Positions 1 to 5,069 of a DNA stretch of 6,227 nucleotides are shown here, piece by piece; within the stretch, counting starts at the first letter, position 1, and every line of letters begins with the position of its first letter. The notes beneath the pieces are model-generated. The model ran no database searches, was not told where the DNA came from, and was given only the letters and a program-made list of their open reading frames with translations. The translations under genes were made by a program, and so were the position numbers. This DNA is from an uncultured Pseudomonadota bacterium (GTDB taxonomy: Bacteria; Myxococcota; UBA796), in contig CAJWHX010000215.1 of assembly GCA_913040875.1 (NCBI GenBank), positions 1-6,227 on the forward strand, given 5' to 3'.

Positions 1-1
1 A

Positions 2-754
2 CAATTTGAACGTGCATGGGCGCACTTCCACATGGGTGACATGAGTGGCGTGCTGGGTTTCTTGCATACATTGCAATCTCCCTTCTTTGAAAATGAGCCC
101 TATGCGGAAGGCGAGCTTCTGAGAATATATGGCATGGTTATGCTGTGTAAATTCAACGAAGCAAATAAAGGCATCGACAATTTTGAAGTCCGTTTCAGTC
201 CACATCAAAAGGAATACTCTAGAGTTGCGCAACAGGGTCCAAAAGCGCTGTTTGAGGCTGTACAAGCCGCACAGAATGGTGAGGACACAGACGTTCCAGA
301 GCCATTGATGCGACGATACTTAGAAGAAGACAGGATGGCAGATGCGCTTCGAAGTGTGGCGATGGCAGATGCCGAACTCATACAACTGAAAGCGCGCGAT
401 GGTGCCTCAAGTATTTGGATGACTGAACGACTACAGAGTCGTAAAGACGCAATCATCCAAGCGGAAGGTGCTCGTATAGCAAAAGACCTCCAAAACAAAG
501 CCGATCAACTCCAAAGCCAAATCACCTCCTTGCAAATCAGTAAGCTGGACATTCTGGACATGGAAACCCAAATGCTCAATCGAGCGGCGGAAGTTGGTAA
601 AATGGAAGAGACCAAACGACAAGTTCGACGAGAAAAACGGCTCCGTTCTGGTGAAGTCGTCTGGGAATACCAAGGTGAATACTGGGCTGATGAGGTTGGA
701 TATTACCGCTTGAACACCAAATCGGATTGCCCGGCATCCCTATACAAAGACTAA
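2..754 (+). CDS. 3' part of a TPR/coiled-coil protein of the Myxococcota type (partial, runs in from the left edge)
   Basis: The frame is open from the first complete codon at 2, so the first Met (32) is internal and the N-terminus lies outside the window. The visible 250 residues begin with a TPR-like helix pair (ERAWAHFHMGDM at about 3-14, then a second pair ending near EANKGIDNFEVRF). The middle (about 125-215) is helical and rich in Lys, Glu, Gln and Arg, as in a coiled coil. The C-terminus has the block GEVVWEYQGEYWADEVGYY (about 217-235). I recall this arrangement, TPR repeats, coiled coil and a WxYxGEYWxDExGYY tail, from uncharacterised proteins of Myxococcota and relatives; that is memory, not a search. 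The function is unknown. TPR repeats suggest a protein-interaction or envelope role, which is inference. It ends 168 bases before the next gene, which has its own promoter, so they are probably separate units. Confidence 0.6.
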   Translation, partial: QFERAWAHFHMGDMSGVLGFLHTLQSPFFENEPYAEGELLRIYGMVMLCKFNEANKGIDNFEVRFSPHQKEYSRVAQQGPKALFEAVQAAQNGEDTDVPEPLMRRYLEEDRMADALRSVAMADAELIQLKARDGASSIWMTERLQSRKDAIIQAEGARIAKDLQNKADQLQSQITSLQISKLDILDMETQMLNRAAEVGKMEETKRQVRREKRLRSGEVVWEYQGEYWADEVGYYRLNTKSDCPASLYKD

Positions 755-789
755 AGTGTTGTAGCTACGTGACAACTAGTTGATAACGA

Positions 790-847
790 TGGTCAAGTTA
801 GTATCTCCCTGTATTCTTTGAATAGATTTTTGATTCTGACTTGACCA
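790..847. repeat. 9-base perfect inverted repeat, right arm over a -35 box
   Basis: TGGTCAAGT at 790-798 is the exact reverse complement of ACTTGACCA at 839-847, with a 40-base spacer. The right arm contains the TTGACC -35 box of the promoter in front of the lipoprotein gene. No T-run follows, so it is not an intrinsic terminator. It could be a pair of regulator half-sites or chance. Confidence 0.3.
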
Positions 848-869
848 CCTTTTGAATATATACTATAAC
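841..869 (+). promoter_or_regulatory. sigma70-type promoter for the lipoprotein hydrolase gene
   Basis: TTGACC at 841-846 (5 of 6 matches to TTGACA) and TATAAC at 864-869 (5 of 6 to TATAAT) are separated by exactly 17 bases in an AT-rich stretch. Transcription would start near 876, leaving a leader of about 45-50 bases before the ATG at 923. A second TATAAT at 878-883 is too close to this -35 to be its partner. The whole element sits in a non-coding gap and points towards the gene. Confidence 0.6.
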
Positions 870-904
870 ACTTGTTATATAATAAAATTTACATGTTATA
901 TAAT
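864..904. promoter_or_regulatory. operator-like palindrome over the -10 box, with a third half-site 21 bases on
   Basis: TATAACA (864-870), two bases, then TGTTATA (873-879) form a perfect 7-base inverted repeat covering the -10 box and the expected start of transcription. The right half, extended to TGTTATATAAT (873-883), recurs exactly at 894-904, 21 bases downstream, which is two helical turns and so the same face of the DNA. This geometry suits a dimeric repressor or cooperative binding. Low-complexity AT sequence makes chance repeats more likely. The binding protein is unknown. Confidence 0.4.
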
Positions 905-922
905 CATTTTTTTGGAGTAGTT

Positions 923-1951
923 ATGTTGTCTTTATTGTCTATCCTTTCTCTTTTGGTTGCTTGTGGTGAAAAAGAACCTTCATCTGATACGGGAGCTATT
1001 GTTGAGGATACTGGTTCTGAAGTAGAAGATACAGATACTGAAGATACTGATACGAGTTCTGATGATACTGAAGATACTGAAGATACCACTGATACTCAGG
1101 ATACTACAGACACTCAGGACACTGAAGACACTGAAGACACTGATACTCAGGATGACCAAAGTGATATCACAGATTACGGTTTAATCGGACCATACACGTA
1201 TTCAACTTCTACTGGTACGGACAGCAGCGGTTCTTGTGACCTTCCATATTCTTTGATGACACCTGATGGTGTTAGCGATCCACAGCTTGTCATCTTAGGT
1301 CATGGTTTTATGCGTTCAGCAGATAACATGATCGGATGGGCTCAACATTTTGCATCTTGGGGATTTGAGGTTGCTGTTCCAAGTCTATGTCACTCTTCCA
1401 TTTTCGATGTCAATCATGCTGAAAATGGTCTAGATATGGTTGCTCTGGCAGCCACTTTGGGTGGAAATGCAATCTTCAGTGGATATTCTGCCGGTGGATT
1501 GTCGGCAGTGGTGGCTGCAGCATCTAGTTCCGATGCCGTTGGATTACTGGGACTTGATGCAACAGACGGTGGAAATCCTCTGAATGACAACTCTACGTAT
1601 GCCGCTGGATTGACGATTCCCGTCATGGGAATTGCTGGAGAGCCAAGCCTATGCAATTCTGATAACAATGGTGTTGCCTTGTACCAAAATGCCTCAAGTA
1701 GCATGATGCTCAGAGTCACCGAAGCCGACCACTGTGACTTCGAAGCCCCTACTGATATGGGATGTGAAGCATTGTGCCAAGGAACCAATAATCAGTTCAG
1801 CAATGAAGAAATCAACAACAGTATCTTGAGCTTGTCAACAGCAGCGTTGCTTTGGATTAGCACTCAAGACCCAGAAGCTGCAAAATGGTGGACGTCTGGT
1901 GGGAATGCTTACGACAGTTTATTGAGCAATGGACAAATCCAAGAGTTGTAA
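923..1951 (+). CDS. Exported lipoprotein with Asp-Thr-rich linker and alpha/beta-hydrolase domain (chlorophyllase/dienelactone-hydrolase-like)
   Basis: I chose ATG 923 because GGAG (914-917) lies 5 bases upstream; ATG 893 and TTG 872 are in frame but have no such site. The 342-residue product starts with a short hydrophobic signal ending in a lipobox (LVAC, Cys14), so it should be lipid-anchored outside the inner membrane. Residues 22-80 are an acidic, low-complexity linker of DT, EDT and QDT units. The hydrolase domain follows: strand plus oxyanion region LVILGHGF (122-129), nucleophile elbow GYSAGG with Ser189, LGLDATDGG with likely acid Asp212 (compare the LDPVDG block of chlorophyllases), and His270 in ADHCDFEAPTD. 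Six Cys in the domain may form disulfides, as expected outside the cytoplasm. The substrate is unknown; an ester or polyester is plausible but unproven. It is probably monocistronic, with its own promoter and a 317-base gap after it. Confidence 0.85.
   Translation: MLSLLSILSLLVACGEKEPSSDTGAIVEDTGSEVEDTDTEDTDTSSDDTEDTEDTTDTQDTTDTQDTEDTEDTDTQDDQSDITDYGLIGPYTYSTSTGTDSSGSCDLPYSLMTPDGVSDPQLVILGHGFMRSADNMIGWAQHFASWGFEVAVPSLCHSSIFDVNHAENGLDMVALAATLGGNAIFSGYSAGGLSAVVAAASSSDAVGLLGLDATDGGNPLNDNSTYAAGLTIPVMGIAGEPSLCNSDNNGVALYQNASSSMMLRVTEADHCDFEAPTDMGCEALCQGTNNQFSNEEINNSILSLSTAALLWISTQDPEAAKWWTSGGNAYDSLLSNGQIQEL
1004..1156 (+). repeat. Degenerate GATACT/GACACT repeat coding for the Asp-Thr linker
   Basis: About 50 codons of imperfect 6- and 9-base units (GATACT, GAAGATACT, CAGGATACT) encode the DT/EDT/QDT linker of the lipoprotein. 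The left part uses mostly GAT codons for Asp, while the 1110-1140 part switches to GAC (GACACT units). This suggests sub-blocks that amplified separately. Such arrays change length readily by replication slippage. Confidence 0.75.
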
Positions 1952-1976
1952 CATTTCAGCCGGTCTTTCAAATGCC

Positions 1977-2010
1977 TTCTGTTGCAATAGCAATACAGTG
2001 GGCAACAGAA
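1977..2010. repeat. 9-base inverted repeat downstream of the lipoprotein gene
   Basis: TTCTGTTGC (1977-1985) and GCAACAGAA (2002-2010) are exact reverse complements around a 16-base loop, starting 26 bases after the hydrolase stop. It could fold at the 3' end of the mRNA. The absence of a T-run on either strand argues against a standard intrinsic terminator. Confidence 0.3.
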
Positions 2011-2129
2011 AGAGTGCTGCAGCAAACTAAACCAGCACCCCCCATCACAGAACCTCTATCCATCGAAGGATCGAGAAAAATCTACTAGCACGGTCTGTCT
2101 CCTTCTGTATTGTCACTCAATGGGTAATG

Positions 2130-2165
2130 TTGAAGACAGGTGAATAGACAACTATAAACCTGTCT
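2130..2165 (+). promoter_or_regulatory. Promoter candidate for the ferredoxin gene, with an embedded inverted repeat
   Basis: TTGAAG (2130-2135) and TATAAA (2153-2158) are spaced by 17 bases, giving a leader of roughly 100 bases before ATG 2269. AGACAGGT (2134-2141) and ACCTGTCT (2158-2165) form a perfect 8-base inverted repeat with a 16-base spacer, overlapping both boxes as an operator would. The -35 match is only 4 of 6. Confidence 0.4.
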
Positions 2166-2268
2166 CTAAGACTGATTTATCCAAGCTATTCCAACCATCA
2201 TTTAAGGGGTGTCGATTGGCAAGATACCTTTACAAGGTTAGAAACTGTATAGCGTATGGAGCAAATCA

Positions 2269-2673
2269 ATGACCCCCTTTGGTATCCGAAAAAAATTAAA
2301 AAAACTGCTTGGTTTTGACAAGGGACCAAAAGCGTCTAGCAATCCCCCTCGCCCCAAGTACGCTGTTACTTTCGTACTTCCAGATGGGGAAGAGTATCAA
2401 GCTGATGCTAAGGAAGGCGATTCTTTAGTGCTGACATCTGGACGTTCTGCGTATCCCATATCCACTGGATGTATGGACAGTAGCTGTGGTACGTGTGAGG
2501 TTATTGTACTAGAAGGAGAGGCAAATCTATCTCCAGTTGGCGGAAGGGAAACCGCAGCCAAGGAAGCCAACAACATTGAAGAAGGACATCGTCTCGGCTG
2601 TCAAACCGCTGTGTTGGGAGAAGGCGTGAAAGTCCAAATTGTAAACGTTTTGGGTGCAGACGGAGATTTTTAA
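2269..2673 (+). CDS. Plant-type [2Fe-2S] ferredoxin with a basic N-terminal extension
   Basis: A 134-residue soluble electron carrier. The ATG is supported by GGAG (2258-2261) with a 7-base spacer. Residues 32-128 fit the beta-grasp [2Fe-2S] ferredoxin fold. The cluster ligands follow C-x4-C-x2-C and a distal Cys: Cys68, Cys73 and Cys76 in TGCMDSSCGTC, and Cys111 in HRLGCQT. The first 30 residues are an extra basic segment (KKLKKLLGFDKGPK), which might dock to a membrane or a partner, but this is inference. No reductase or oxygenase gene adjoins it, so its redox partner cannot be named. It stands alone on the plus strand and meets selD tail to tail, with 12 bases between the stop codons. Confidence 0.9.
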   Translation: MTPFGIRKKLKKLLGFDKGPKASSNPPRPKYAVTFVLPDGEEYQADAKEGDSLVLTSGRSAYPISTGCMDSSCGTCEVIVLEGEANLSPVGGRETAAKEANNIEEGHRLGCQTAVLGEGVKVQIVNVLGADGDF

Positions 2674-2685
2674 CTCTTCGAGTTA
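2671..2685. repeat. Short perfect hairpin between two convergent stop codons
   Basis: TAACTC (2671-2676), loop TTC, then GAGTTA (2680-2685) form a 6-base stem. It begins with the ferredoxin TAA and ends just before the selD TAG (2688-2686). It could terminate or protect both transcripts. However, the T-run lies upstream of it on the plus strand, and A, not T, follows it on the minus strand, so it lacks the standard terminator form. Confidence 0.3.
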
Positions 2686-3738
2686 CTACGGAGCCTTCGA
2701 AATCTGAATGCGAGATGGTTCACCTCTCGTGCATCGACCCACCACAGCTGCAGACAATGCACCCTGCTCATGGAGTCTGCGCACCAGTTCTTCCACTTTA
2801 TCCTCCGATATTGCTAGCAACAGCCCTCCGGATGTTTGTGGGTCACCAAGGATATCCAAATCCATTGGGGTTACCCCCTGACCAATCGACATATGGGGTC
2901 TAACAAAATCGATATTCCGACGTGTTGCACCCGGCTTGACTCCAGCCCCAAGAAGTTCACGAACCCCTTGGATGACAGGAAGCCTGTCGACCCATAGTTC
3001 TACAGACATGTTCACGGAGGACACCATTTCCCATGCGTGTCCGACAAGCCCAAAGCCGGTAACGTCTGTCGCCGCCTGTACACCCATCTCTTGTCCAACC
3101 ACCATCGGTACCTCGTTCAAAAAGGTTGTGGTTTCAACAAACATCGCGTATTGCTGATTGTTGAGCAACTCTTTTTTATTTGCCGAGCCAAAAACCCCAA
3201 TTCCTATGGGCTTGGTCAATACCAATACATCCCCTTCTTTAACGGCATTGTTGCGCCAAATGTTATCGGGGTGGACAACACCCGTTACCGATAGACCGAA
3301 CTTGGGTTCTGTATCATCGATGCTGTGCCCTCCAAGAATCGGAATACCCGCCCTCCGGCAAATCTCTGCACCACCTTTCATGATCTGGTTGGCAGCCTCT
3401 AAGGGCAACTTCTTGACCGGTATACCCAAAATACTAAGGGCATTTGTCGGGGTCGCACCCATTGCATAGATATCCGAAATGGAGTTTGCCGCGGCAATCA
3501 TTCCAAATGTGTAGGGATCGTCCACGATTGGCATAAAGAAATCCAAACTTTGTACGATCGCCAAATCTGGACGGAGTTGTGTCACTGCAGCATCATCACT
3601 GCTGTGAAAGCCCATCAAAAACTGCTCGTGGTGAACAGTGGGTAGGTTTTGTAAGACTGTCTTTAGATCCCCCGGACCCAACTTGCAGCCTCAACCACCA
3701 CCATGGGAAAATTGAGTCAATCGAATTTGTTCAAGCAT
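2686..3738 (-). CDS. selD: Selenophosphate synthetase (selenide, water dikinase), selenocysteine-containing
   Basis: SelD makes selenophosphate from selenide and ATP in the cytoplasm, the selenium donor for selenocysteine and selenouridine. Starting at ATG 3738 the frame reads IRLTQFSHGGG, then TGA (3693-3691), then GCKLGPGDL, matching the conserved SelD N-terminus exactly. The TGA stands at the catalytic Cys/Sec position (residue 16), three before the essential Lys19. Read through, the protein has 350 residues, normal for the family. Other blocks: SSDDAAV (46-52), QSLDFF (63-68), the AAANSISDIYAMG segment (82-94), GGHSIDD (136-142), DVTGFGLVGH (225-234) and GDPQTSGGLL (298-307). A SECIS-like hairpin follows the TGA. 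Starting at TTG 3681 instead would delete the active site. The start has only a weak ribosome site; ATG 3738 lies in the palindrome AAGCATGCTT (3733-3742). Convergent with the ferredoxin gene. Confidence 0.93.
3655..3693 (-). promoter_or_regulatory. Bacterial-type SECIS element of selD (recoding signal)
   Basis: Directly after the UGA (3693-3691) the mRNA can fold as follows. A 5-pair lower stem joins GGCUG (3690-3686) to CAGUC (3659-3655). An internal loop has CAAG on one side and AGA on the other. An 8-pair upper stem joins UUGGGUCC (3681-3674) to GGAUCUAA (3670-3663), including two G-U pairs, with the loop GGG (3673-3671). The UGA-to-loop distance is 17 bases and the loop begins with G; both agree with known bacterial SECIS rules. 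It would bind SelB with Sec-tRNA and GTP. Confidence 0.75.
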
Positions 3739-4018
3739 GCTTCGAATATAGTCTACTCTGAACGTACATCCCAGTAAAAAAATGGGCAATTACCCTACCC
3801 GTGTTAAATTCGATACTGGAGGATACAATGCATTGGATGTTACTGATCTGTACCGCGGACAAAATATTCAACACAGAGATGGGTGTGTACGCAACATCAA
3901 ACACTCCTAAGGTAGGCGACGCGCCTGCTCCACAGAAGTATCCAAAGCATATCAAGGTGGCAGACAGCAGAGCCGCTGAGAAACCACGCACTATAGACTT
4001 CTCACACCAACTTTGCAC
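3739..4018. other. Divergent region between selD and the SGNH gene, with competing small open frames
   Basis: These 280 bases separate two divergent genes and should hold promoters for both, but I find no pair of boxes with good spacing. Three small frames compete. A 64-residue plus-strand frame (3828-4022) has a strong ribosome site. A 42-residue plus-strand frame (3782-3910) has none. A minus-strand frame (4027-3731, 98 residues) has a hydrophobic signal-like start and a stop overlapping the selD ATG by 8 bases (ATGCTTGA). At most one is likely real. Confidence 0.45.
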
Positions 4019-4022
4019 ATGA
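3828..4022 (+). CDS. Possible 64-residue protein, translationally coupled to the SGNH gene
   Basis: I do not recognise this product. The support is in the signals: GGAGG (3818-3822) lies 5 bases before ATG 3828, the best ribosome site in this region, and the TGA stop (4020-4022) overlaps the ATG of the SGNH gene (4019) as ATGA. That would explain why the SGNH gene has no ribosome site of its own. The product begins MHWMLLIC and is otherwise polar and Lys/Pro-rich, with no clear domain or membrane segment. The opposite strand has a 98-residue frame with a signal-like segment across the same bases, so this call is uncertain. It might also serve only as a leader peptide. Confidence 0.4.
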   Translation: MHWMLLICTADKIFNTEMGVYATSNTPKVGDAPAPQKYPKHIKVADSRAAEKPRTIDFSHQLCT

Positions 4023-4648
4023 AACACCTTCGAAAATTTGGATTTGGAACCCTCTTCACCCTACTGTTCTTTGGAGTGATTGAACTTGGTCTACGCATTG
4101 CTGGAGTGGCAGAAGGTCAGCAATATGCTCCTCCTAGACTCATTAAAGTAATGAAAGACGGCAAGCTTGAAGGAGAGTATGTTCAAAACAGTGAACCATT
4201 TTTTCAAACTCGTGGTCAATACATTGTCACCAATCCCCAATATGTAAACGGGCGCGGTGACGGTTTCCCAGCTTCCGGTGCGATGCGGAAACTAAAATTC
4301 ACTCCTGAACCTACAAAGCCTCGGTACTTCGTACTGGGTGGTTCGGCAGCCCTGGGACAACACGGTGTCGATATCAAAGTTCCTGTGACTTGGTCGACCG
4401 AACGTCTTGGACAAGGTGTTTCTGTGTTGCCAGAAGAACTCTCTCTCTCTGGTCAAATCTCCAGCAAATTGAAAGAATCGGGACACAGTTTCGAAGTTTT
4501 GAATGCTGGGATGATCGCTCAAGACTCCGGTGGAGTACGAAGAATTGCGCTTGAGGTCTTACAATATAAACCAACGGGTCTAATCCTATATTTGGGCAAC
4601 AATGAATGCCGCGGATCAAAGTGTCTTTCCATTGGATACCGCTTTTAA
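4019..4648 (+). CDS. Signal-anchored SGNH/GDSL-hydrolase-like protein, truncated at its C-terminus
   Basis: ATG 4019 is preferred to TTG 4013 because it overlaps the upstream small frame (ATGA) and gives a typical N-terminus: MKHLRK followed by a hydrophobic helix and ELGLRIAG, as in many Myxococcota SGNH proteins. Catalytic blocks visible are block I with the nucleophile in VLGGSAALG (Ser109), block II in LNAGMIAQDSGG (Gly164), and block III in LILYLGNNE (Asn194). Block V with the catalytic DxxH is absent. After E196 (4606) the sequence leaves the family: the last 13 residues are out-of-frame translation of a McrB-like gene. The 209-residue product therefore lacks its catalytic His and is probably inactive. 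Family members act on esters or acyl groups at the envelope; the substrate here is unknown. Confidence 0.7.
   Translation: MKHLRKFGFGTLFTLLFFGVIELGLRIAGVAEGQQYAPPRLIKVMKDGKLEGEYVQNSEPFFQTRGQYIVTNPQYVNGRGDGFPASGAMRKLKFTPEPTKPRYFVLGGSAALGQHGVDIKVPVTWSTERLGQGVSVLPEELSLSGQISSKLKESGHSFEVLNAGMIAQDSGGVRRIALEVLQYKPTGLILYLGNNECRGSKCLSIGYRF
4590..4607 (+). other. Breakpoint 1: 18 bases shared by two unrelated gene families
   Basis: Read in the SGNH frame, 4589-4606 encodes YLGNNE, the conserved block III. Read in the McrB frame, 4590-4607 encodes IWATMN, the conserved sensor-1 region of McrB-like ATPases. Upstream the McrB frame soon meets a stop (TAA 4581-4583); downstream the SGNH frame loses its family. 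The two genes are therefore joined inside a sequence both could carry, the mark of a microhomology join or a short-overlap assembly error. Confidence 0.7.
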
Positions 4649-5069
4649 AAGACGATGGTCAATGAAGTATATTTCCGCTGATGGTACCCCAGAATCTCAA
4701 TTAATGATTCAACAGCCACATTGGAATCCAGAGATCACAATTTCCACGCAAAAAATGCAGTGGCAACAATTTCGGCGATTACTCAATGATTATTTACAAA
4801 GTGAATGTCAAGTAGGAACCGATCGACTCTTAGGACCATTTTTTCTCTCTCAAAAAGAATTACTTCAATGGGAAGATAGCATTCCAAATAAAGTATTACC
4901 CTATATTCGAGAAGATGTATTGCGATTTCAAAATGGACTTCTCTTTCTCGAAAAACTTTCACTTCATCAAGTGGTTCAAGTTTGGCAAGTAGATCTAATT
5001 TTTCAAGAAGGATTTCAAGATTTGTTAATAGAACATTCTTTGCAAGAAGACTCAAAGGAGTCAGTCTAA
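4602..5069 (+). CDS. C-terminal fragment of a McrB-like AAA+ ATPase (LlaJI/McrBC-type restriction)
   Basis: This is the tail of the motor subunit of a McrBC/LlaJI-type restriction system. From the ATG at 4602 the 155 residues show MNAADQS (1-7) and LDTAFKRRW (11-19), the sensor-1 and arginine-finger region. Next come WQQFRRLLN (54-62), LLGPFFL (76-82) and NKVLPYIREDVLR (96-108), which in my recall match the C-terminal part of McrB-like ATPases that end in an '(E)DK-LGPFF' and 'KVL-YL-DD' pattern. The family frame extends back to 4590 (IWAT before MN) and then stops, so ATG 4602 is not a genuine start. Walker A and Walker B and all N-terminal domains are missing, and no ribosome site precedes it. 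It cannot be an active ATPase. It abuts the next gene with no gap, as the two subunits do in intact systems. Confidence 0.75.
   Translation: MNAADQSVFPLDTAFKRRWSMKYISADGTPESQLMIQQPHWNPEITISTQKMQWQQFRRLLNDYLQSECQVGTDRLLGPFFLSQKELLQWEDSIPNKVLPYIREDVLRFQNGLLFLEKLSLHQVVQVWQVDLIFQEGFQDLLIEHSLQEDSKESV

Larger units (their letters stand above)
1952..2268. other. Non-coding gap between lipoprotein and ferredoxin genes
   Basis: I see no convincing gene in these 317 bases. An open frame crosses the left part (1885-2088), but it begins inside the hydrolase gene in another frame and resembles no protein I know. The gap holds a 9-base inverted repeat (1977-2010), a promoter candidate with an inverted repeat around it (2130-2165), and a weaker alternative promoter (TTGGCA at 2216-2221, TAGAAA at 2239-2244, 17-base spacer). 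I found no hairpin followed by a T-run. Confidence 0.6.

Noticed and set aside
872..922. Earlier starts (TTG 872, ATG 893) for the lipoprotein
   Set aside because: TTG 872 lies in the promoter palindrome before the expected transcription start. ATG 893 has no ribosome site, whereas ATG 923 has GGAG at 5 bases and gives a compact lipoprotein signal.
1004..1156. CRISPR-like array
   Set aside because: The repeats are short, imperfect, in frame and have no spacers; they encode the DT linker.
1414..1788. 124-residue minus-strand frame inside the hydrolase gene
   Set aside because: It is antisense to the catalytic domain, whose motifs are clear on the plus strand; a shadow frame.
1885..2088. 67-residue plus-strand frame across the end of the hydrolase gene
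   Set aside because: It starts inside the hydrolase in another frame, has no ribosome site and no recognisable protein features.
2715..3469. Several plus-strand frames opposite selD
   Set aside because: They are antisense to conserved SelD blocks and have no family features of their own.
2686..3681. selD starting at the TTG at 3681 (331 residues)
   Set aside because: This would omit the active-site block. The family N-terminus continues perfectly upstream through the TGA to ATG 3738.
3782..3910. 42-residue frame starting ATG 3782 (MGNYPTRVKF...)
   Set aside because: The residues look somewhat protein-like, but there is no ribosome site and it overlaps the better-signalled 3828-4022 frame.
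3914..3926. AGGCG-ACG-CGCCT as a terminator
   Set aside because: The stem is only 5 pairs and no T-run follows on either strand.
4602..4604. ATG 4602 as the genuine start of a short McrB-like protein
   Set aside because: This Met is the internal M of the conserved IWATMN block, the family frame extends 12 bases upstream, and no ribosome site is present.
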